Positions 61,413 to 64,000 of a stretch of 64,000 nt of DNA are shown here, piece after piece. A program made the position numbers and the translations under genes. The stretch lies in NCBI GenBank assembly GCA_964444795.1, contig CAYUIQ010000006.1, forward strand, positions 14,495 through 78,494, written 5' to 3'. Source of the stretch: JABMRP01 sp964444795 (GTDB lineage: Bacteria; Planctomycetota; Planctomycetia; Pirellulales; Thermoguttaceae). Below the pieces are notes generated by a model. It searched no databases. It was not told where the DNA came from and worked only from the letters and a program-made list of their open reading frames with translations. The first letter of the stretch is position 1. Each line of letters starts with the position of its first letter.

Positions 61413-64000
61413 TCACTCTCGTGAGCCGGGCGTGATCTTTAGCGTCAGCCGCTTTTCGCCGCGGACGACGATGATCGAGACTTCCTGGCCGATCTTCAGC
61501 GCTTCGATGGCGTAGGTGTAGTCGTAGATGTTTTCGATCTTTCGGCCGGCCAACTCGACGATCAGGTCGCCGGTGCGCAAGCCGGCCTTGTCTGCCGGAG
61601 CACCGCCCGAGACGCCCGAGAGTTTCAAGCCCTTGACGTCCGACTCGGCATAGTCGGGAATCGTGCCGAGATACGCGCGGAGATGCGCCCGGCGCCCGGC
61701 GGTCGGGGCCTTTTGCTTGATGTAATCGGGGGCCGCCTCGCGTACGGCAACCGAGCGAGTGACCAACGCCATGAATCGCGCGATCCGTGCCGCGTCTTCG
61801 TAGTTGAGTTTGTCGGGCGTGTCGCGCGGCGTGTGGTAATCGCTGTGCGAACCGGTGAAGGCCGAGAGAATCGGTACGCCCGCCAGGTAAAACGGCGTGG
61901 CATCGGAGGGGAGATAGCTGTCGGCCCGGGGCGTGATGGGCAGGCCGATGGGCGCGTTGCGGCGTTCGATCTCGCCGCTCCACACGCTGGAGGAACCCGT
62001 GCCGCCGAGCACCAGGGCTTTTTCCAACCGGCCGACCATGTCCATGTTCAGACACGCGGCAACGGCGGGGTAAATCGTGCTCCCCTGGCTATCTTCTTCC
62101 TCTTCATCCGGCGAAGGATGCTTGCCTTCCGGCGCATCGCCGAGCGACTCTTGCATCGTGCGAACGAAATGGGCCGAGCCGAGGACGCCCACTTCCTCGC
62201 CCGACCAGGCGGCAAACACAACGTCGCGCTTCAAGGGCAATTTACCCCGTGACTTGAGTGTGGCCAGATACTGGGCCGCTTCGAGCATCGCGGCGGTGCC
62301 CGAGGCGTTGTCGTCGGCGCCGTAGTGGATGCCGTCCTTCTCGTCCTCGCGGGCAAGCGACGCCCCGGCGTGTCCGGTGCCCAGGTGATCGACATGGGCA
62401 CCGACGACGACCATCCGCTCGCTGGGCTGGTCACCCGCGGATAACCGGCCCAACACGTTACGTCCGGTGCTCTTGATCCGCTGGATGTCGATCTGGCCGG
62501 AAAGCGTCAGGTTTTGGATCTCGAACCCCATCAACAACTGCCCCTTGTCGAGCGTATCCTGCAACTGCTTGAGATTCTTCTCCCCCTCAGCAAGCCACTG
62601 GCCGGCCACGCGGTCGGTCACGCTGATCACCGGAACACTCGAACCGGAAAGCGAGCCGTCGAACCGCAGCCGCGCCAGTTGGTTTTTCACCTTCGAGTTC
62701 GGACCGCTGACGACGATCAGCCCCCGGGCTTTCTTATCGCGAGCCAACATGGCCTTGTAGCGAAGCGTGGAGAAGCGTGCTAAGTGTTGGCGACGTTTGG
62801 GGTCGATCCCCTCGGGCAGGTAACGCAGCACGAGGACCCACTTGTCGGTTACGTCGAGGTGGGCGTACGAGTCGTAGGCTTCCTGGTCGTCGGTCTTGGG
62901 GGCCGTTAGTCCGTAACCGGCAAACACGGCCGGCGCCGCTTCGATCTTGCCCGTCAACGAGAAAGCCAACGGACGCCAATCCTCGTCGACCGTGTAGCGG
63001 CGGTCGCCGGCGGTCAGTTGGTTATGGCTGCCGAGCGCGGCGCCGGCGGTAAAGGAAAACTCCTGGAACCACGAGCCGTCGTCGCCGGCCGGCTGCAATC
63101 CGAGTTGCTCGAAATACTCGGCCACGTAGGCCGTGGCCAGTCGTTCGCCGCGAGTGCCCGTCATGCGACCGGCCAGCTCCTCGCGACAGAGGTACTCGAC
63201 GTGGCGGCGAACGTCTTCGGCGGTGAAGTCGGGCGACGTTTCCCGGCTTGCTTGGGTCGCCTCGCGTCGTGCCGAGTCGGTCTCGTCGGCCGCGGGCGCT
63301 GAGGTCGAGCCGGTACGCCGATCCAGCCCCAGCAGTTTCCTTGCCGCGGCATGGTTGAAATCGGCGATATGGATCTGCGATTGCTTCGACGCGCCGCGAG
63401 TGGTCGTCCAGGCGAGTCGTTTTCCGTCGGGAGTGAAAACGGGCAGTCCGTCGAAACCGGCCGTATGGGTCACGCGGACGGGTTCGGACTTCGCCTGGGT
63501 GTCGATCATGTAGAGTTCAAAATTGGCGAATCCGTGGCGGTTCGTGGTGAAGATCAGATACTCGCCGCTGGGGTGATAGAAAGGTGCCCAGGACATGGCG
63601 CCCATCTGGGTGAGGCGGCGCTTGTCGGTGCCGTCGACGTTCATCGTCATGATCTCGGCGGTGGCGCCGTTTTCGGAAAAATGGCGCCAGCAGATACGCC
63701 GTCCGTCGGGCGAAAAGAACGGCCCGCCGTCGTATCCCGCCTCGCTGGTGACCCGGCGGATGTTCGTGCCGTCGGCGTTCATTACGTAAAGATCCATCAT
63801 ATAGGCCGGATCGATCTCGAACTTCTTTTGCTCTTCCTCACTCAGCTTCTCGCGATAAGCACGCCGGTTGGAAGCCAACGCGATGAGCCGGCCGTCGGGC
63901 GAAAACGATGCTTCGGCGTCGTAGCCGCGGGTATGGGTCACGTTGGTCGAGGTGCCGGTCTTTCGGTCGTGGACGTAGACGTCGTAGTGCGGATCGTAAT
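61413..64000 (-). CDS. TolB-propeller / PA / M28 peptidase / PDZ protein (5' end outside window)
   Basis: At least 862 codons are open to the window edge (the frame reads YDPHYDVYVHDRKTGTSTN before the first in-window Met). Order: TolB-like propeller blades (FSPDGRLIALASNR, FFSPDGRRICW, VFTPDGKRLAW), a linker, a PA-like insert (AGYGLTAPKTDD), then a di-zinc M28 aminopeptidase with GAHVDHLG, GADDNASGTAAMLEAA, WSGEEVGVLGSAH, NMDMVG and HSDYHTPRD supplying His, Asp, Glu and His ligands. A C-terminal PDZ follows (APADKAGLRTGDLIVELAG). Probably a secreted or periplasmic peptidase. The complete ligand set suggests activity. Confidence 0.93.
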   Translation of the reverse strand, partial: YDPHYDVYVHDRKTGTSTNVTHTRGYDAEASFSPDGRLIALASNRRAYREKLSEEEQKKFEIDPAYMMDLYVMNADGTNIRRVTSEAGYDGGPFFSPDGRRICWRHFSENGATAEIMTMNVDGTDKRRLTQMGAMSWAPFYHPSGEYLIFTTNRHGFANFELYMIDTQAKSEPVRVTHTAGFDGLPVFTPDGKRLAWTTTRGASKQSQIHIADFNHAAARKLLGLDRRTGSTSAPAADETDSARREATQASRETSPDFTAEDVRRHVEYLCREELAGRMTGTRGERLATAYVAEYFEQLGLQPAGDDGSWFQEFSFTAGAALGSHNQLTAGDRRYTVDEDWRPLAFSLTGKIEAAPAVFAGYGLTAPKTDDQEAYDSYAHLDVTDKWVLVLRYLPEGIDPKRRQHLARFSTLRYKAMLARDKKARGLIVVSGPNSKVKNQLARLRFDGSLSGSSVPVISVTDRVAGQWLAEGEKNLKQLQDTLDKGQLLMGFEIQNLTLSGQIDIQRIKSTGRNVLGRLSAGDQPSERMVVVGAHVDHLGTGHAGASLAREDEKDGIHYGADDNASGTAAMLEAAQYLATLKSRGKLPLKRDVVFAAWSGEEVGVLGSAHFVRTMQESLGDAPEGKHPSPDEEEEDSQGSTIYPAVAACLNMDMVGRLEKALVLGGTGSSSVWSGEIERRNAPIGLPITPRADSYLPSDATPFYLAGVPILSAFTGSHSDYHTPRDTPDKLNYEDAARIARFMALVTRSVAVREAAPDYIKQKAPTAGRRAHLRAYLGTIPDYAESDVKGLKLSGVSGGAPADKAGLRTGDLIVELAGRKIENIYDYTYAIEALKIGQEVSIIVVRGEKRLTLKITPGSRE

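Overview
The window is high-GC DNA from a member of the Planctomycetota, most likely the order Pirellulales. That placement is inferred from gene content. The window has several secreted PQQ-type beta-propeller proteins that begin with a DWP-x-F-x-GP-x-GNG-like signature, a WD40 protein ending in an SHD1 domain, a DUF4159 protein beside ExbB/ExbD genes, a type I sulfatase, a chagasin-like lipoprotein, and very large TPR proteins. No integrase, transposase, CRISPR array, rRNA or phage module was seen.

Layout. (1) 1-5.8 kb, minus strand: a carbon-metabolism group with tRNA-dihydrouridine synthase (cut by the window edge), an SDR oxidoreductase, 6-phosphogluconate dehydrogenase, a HAD hydrolase, a PPi-type phosphofructokinase and a small helical protein. 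(2) 6-8 kb: a secreted TlpA-like thioredoxin, then tRNA-Ile(GAU). (3) 8.5-19.3 kb: exported propeller and sugar-related proteins (three PQQ-type propellers, WD40-SHD1, a sialidase-like propeller, a Dabb protein, a TIM-barrel isomerase) and a histidine kinase with an N-terminal receiver domain. (4) 19.4-40 kb, minus strand: one long co-directional run of ten genes. In transcription order these are a GATase-like/HEAT protein, a 792-aa TPR protein, a 2,425-aa TPR/beta-domain giant, ExbB/TolQ-like, two ExbD/TolR-like, a one-TM protein, a DUF4159 protein, a TPR protein and a GH38 alpha-mannosidase. It looks like a Tol-Pal/Ton-like energised envelope machine. (5) 40.5-44 kb, plus strand: a chagasin-YbaY fusion lipoprotein, a tandem DsrC/TusE protein and a sulfatase.

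(6) 44.3-52.0 kb, plus strand: the most interesting part of the window, a compact bacterial ubiquitin-like conjugation locus. It encodes a YukD-type ubiquitin-like protein, an E1/ThiF-like enzyme, a membrane-anchored JAMM/JAB peptidase, a multi-TM FHA protein, a zinc-ribbon membrane protein, a RING-like membrane protein, a RING-like serine protease and an E2/UBC-fold protein with a zinc ribbon. The two RING-like modules have exactly the same metal-ligand spacing. The set contains candidates for E1, E2, E3-like, deconjugase and modifier functions, and most members are membrane-associated, which suggests modification at the cytoplasmic membrane.

(7) 52-64 kb: tRNA-Ala(UGC), a xylulokinase-type FGGY kinase, a 1,000-aa propeller protein, a duplicated metallopeptidase-like protein whose second copy has lost its zinc site, an MFS transporter, two small membrane proteins and the 3' part of a TolB-propeller/M28/PDZ peptidase that runs off the end.

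Intergenic DNA carries several repeat families: two copies of a roughly 100-bp hairpin element, a 239-bp MITE-like element with 47-48 nt terminal inverted repeats, and short GGGACTA tandem repeats that form the 3' ends of two genes in the ubiquitin-like locus. All functional statements are from reading motifs by eye; no database search was run.
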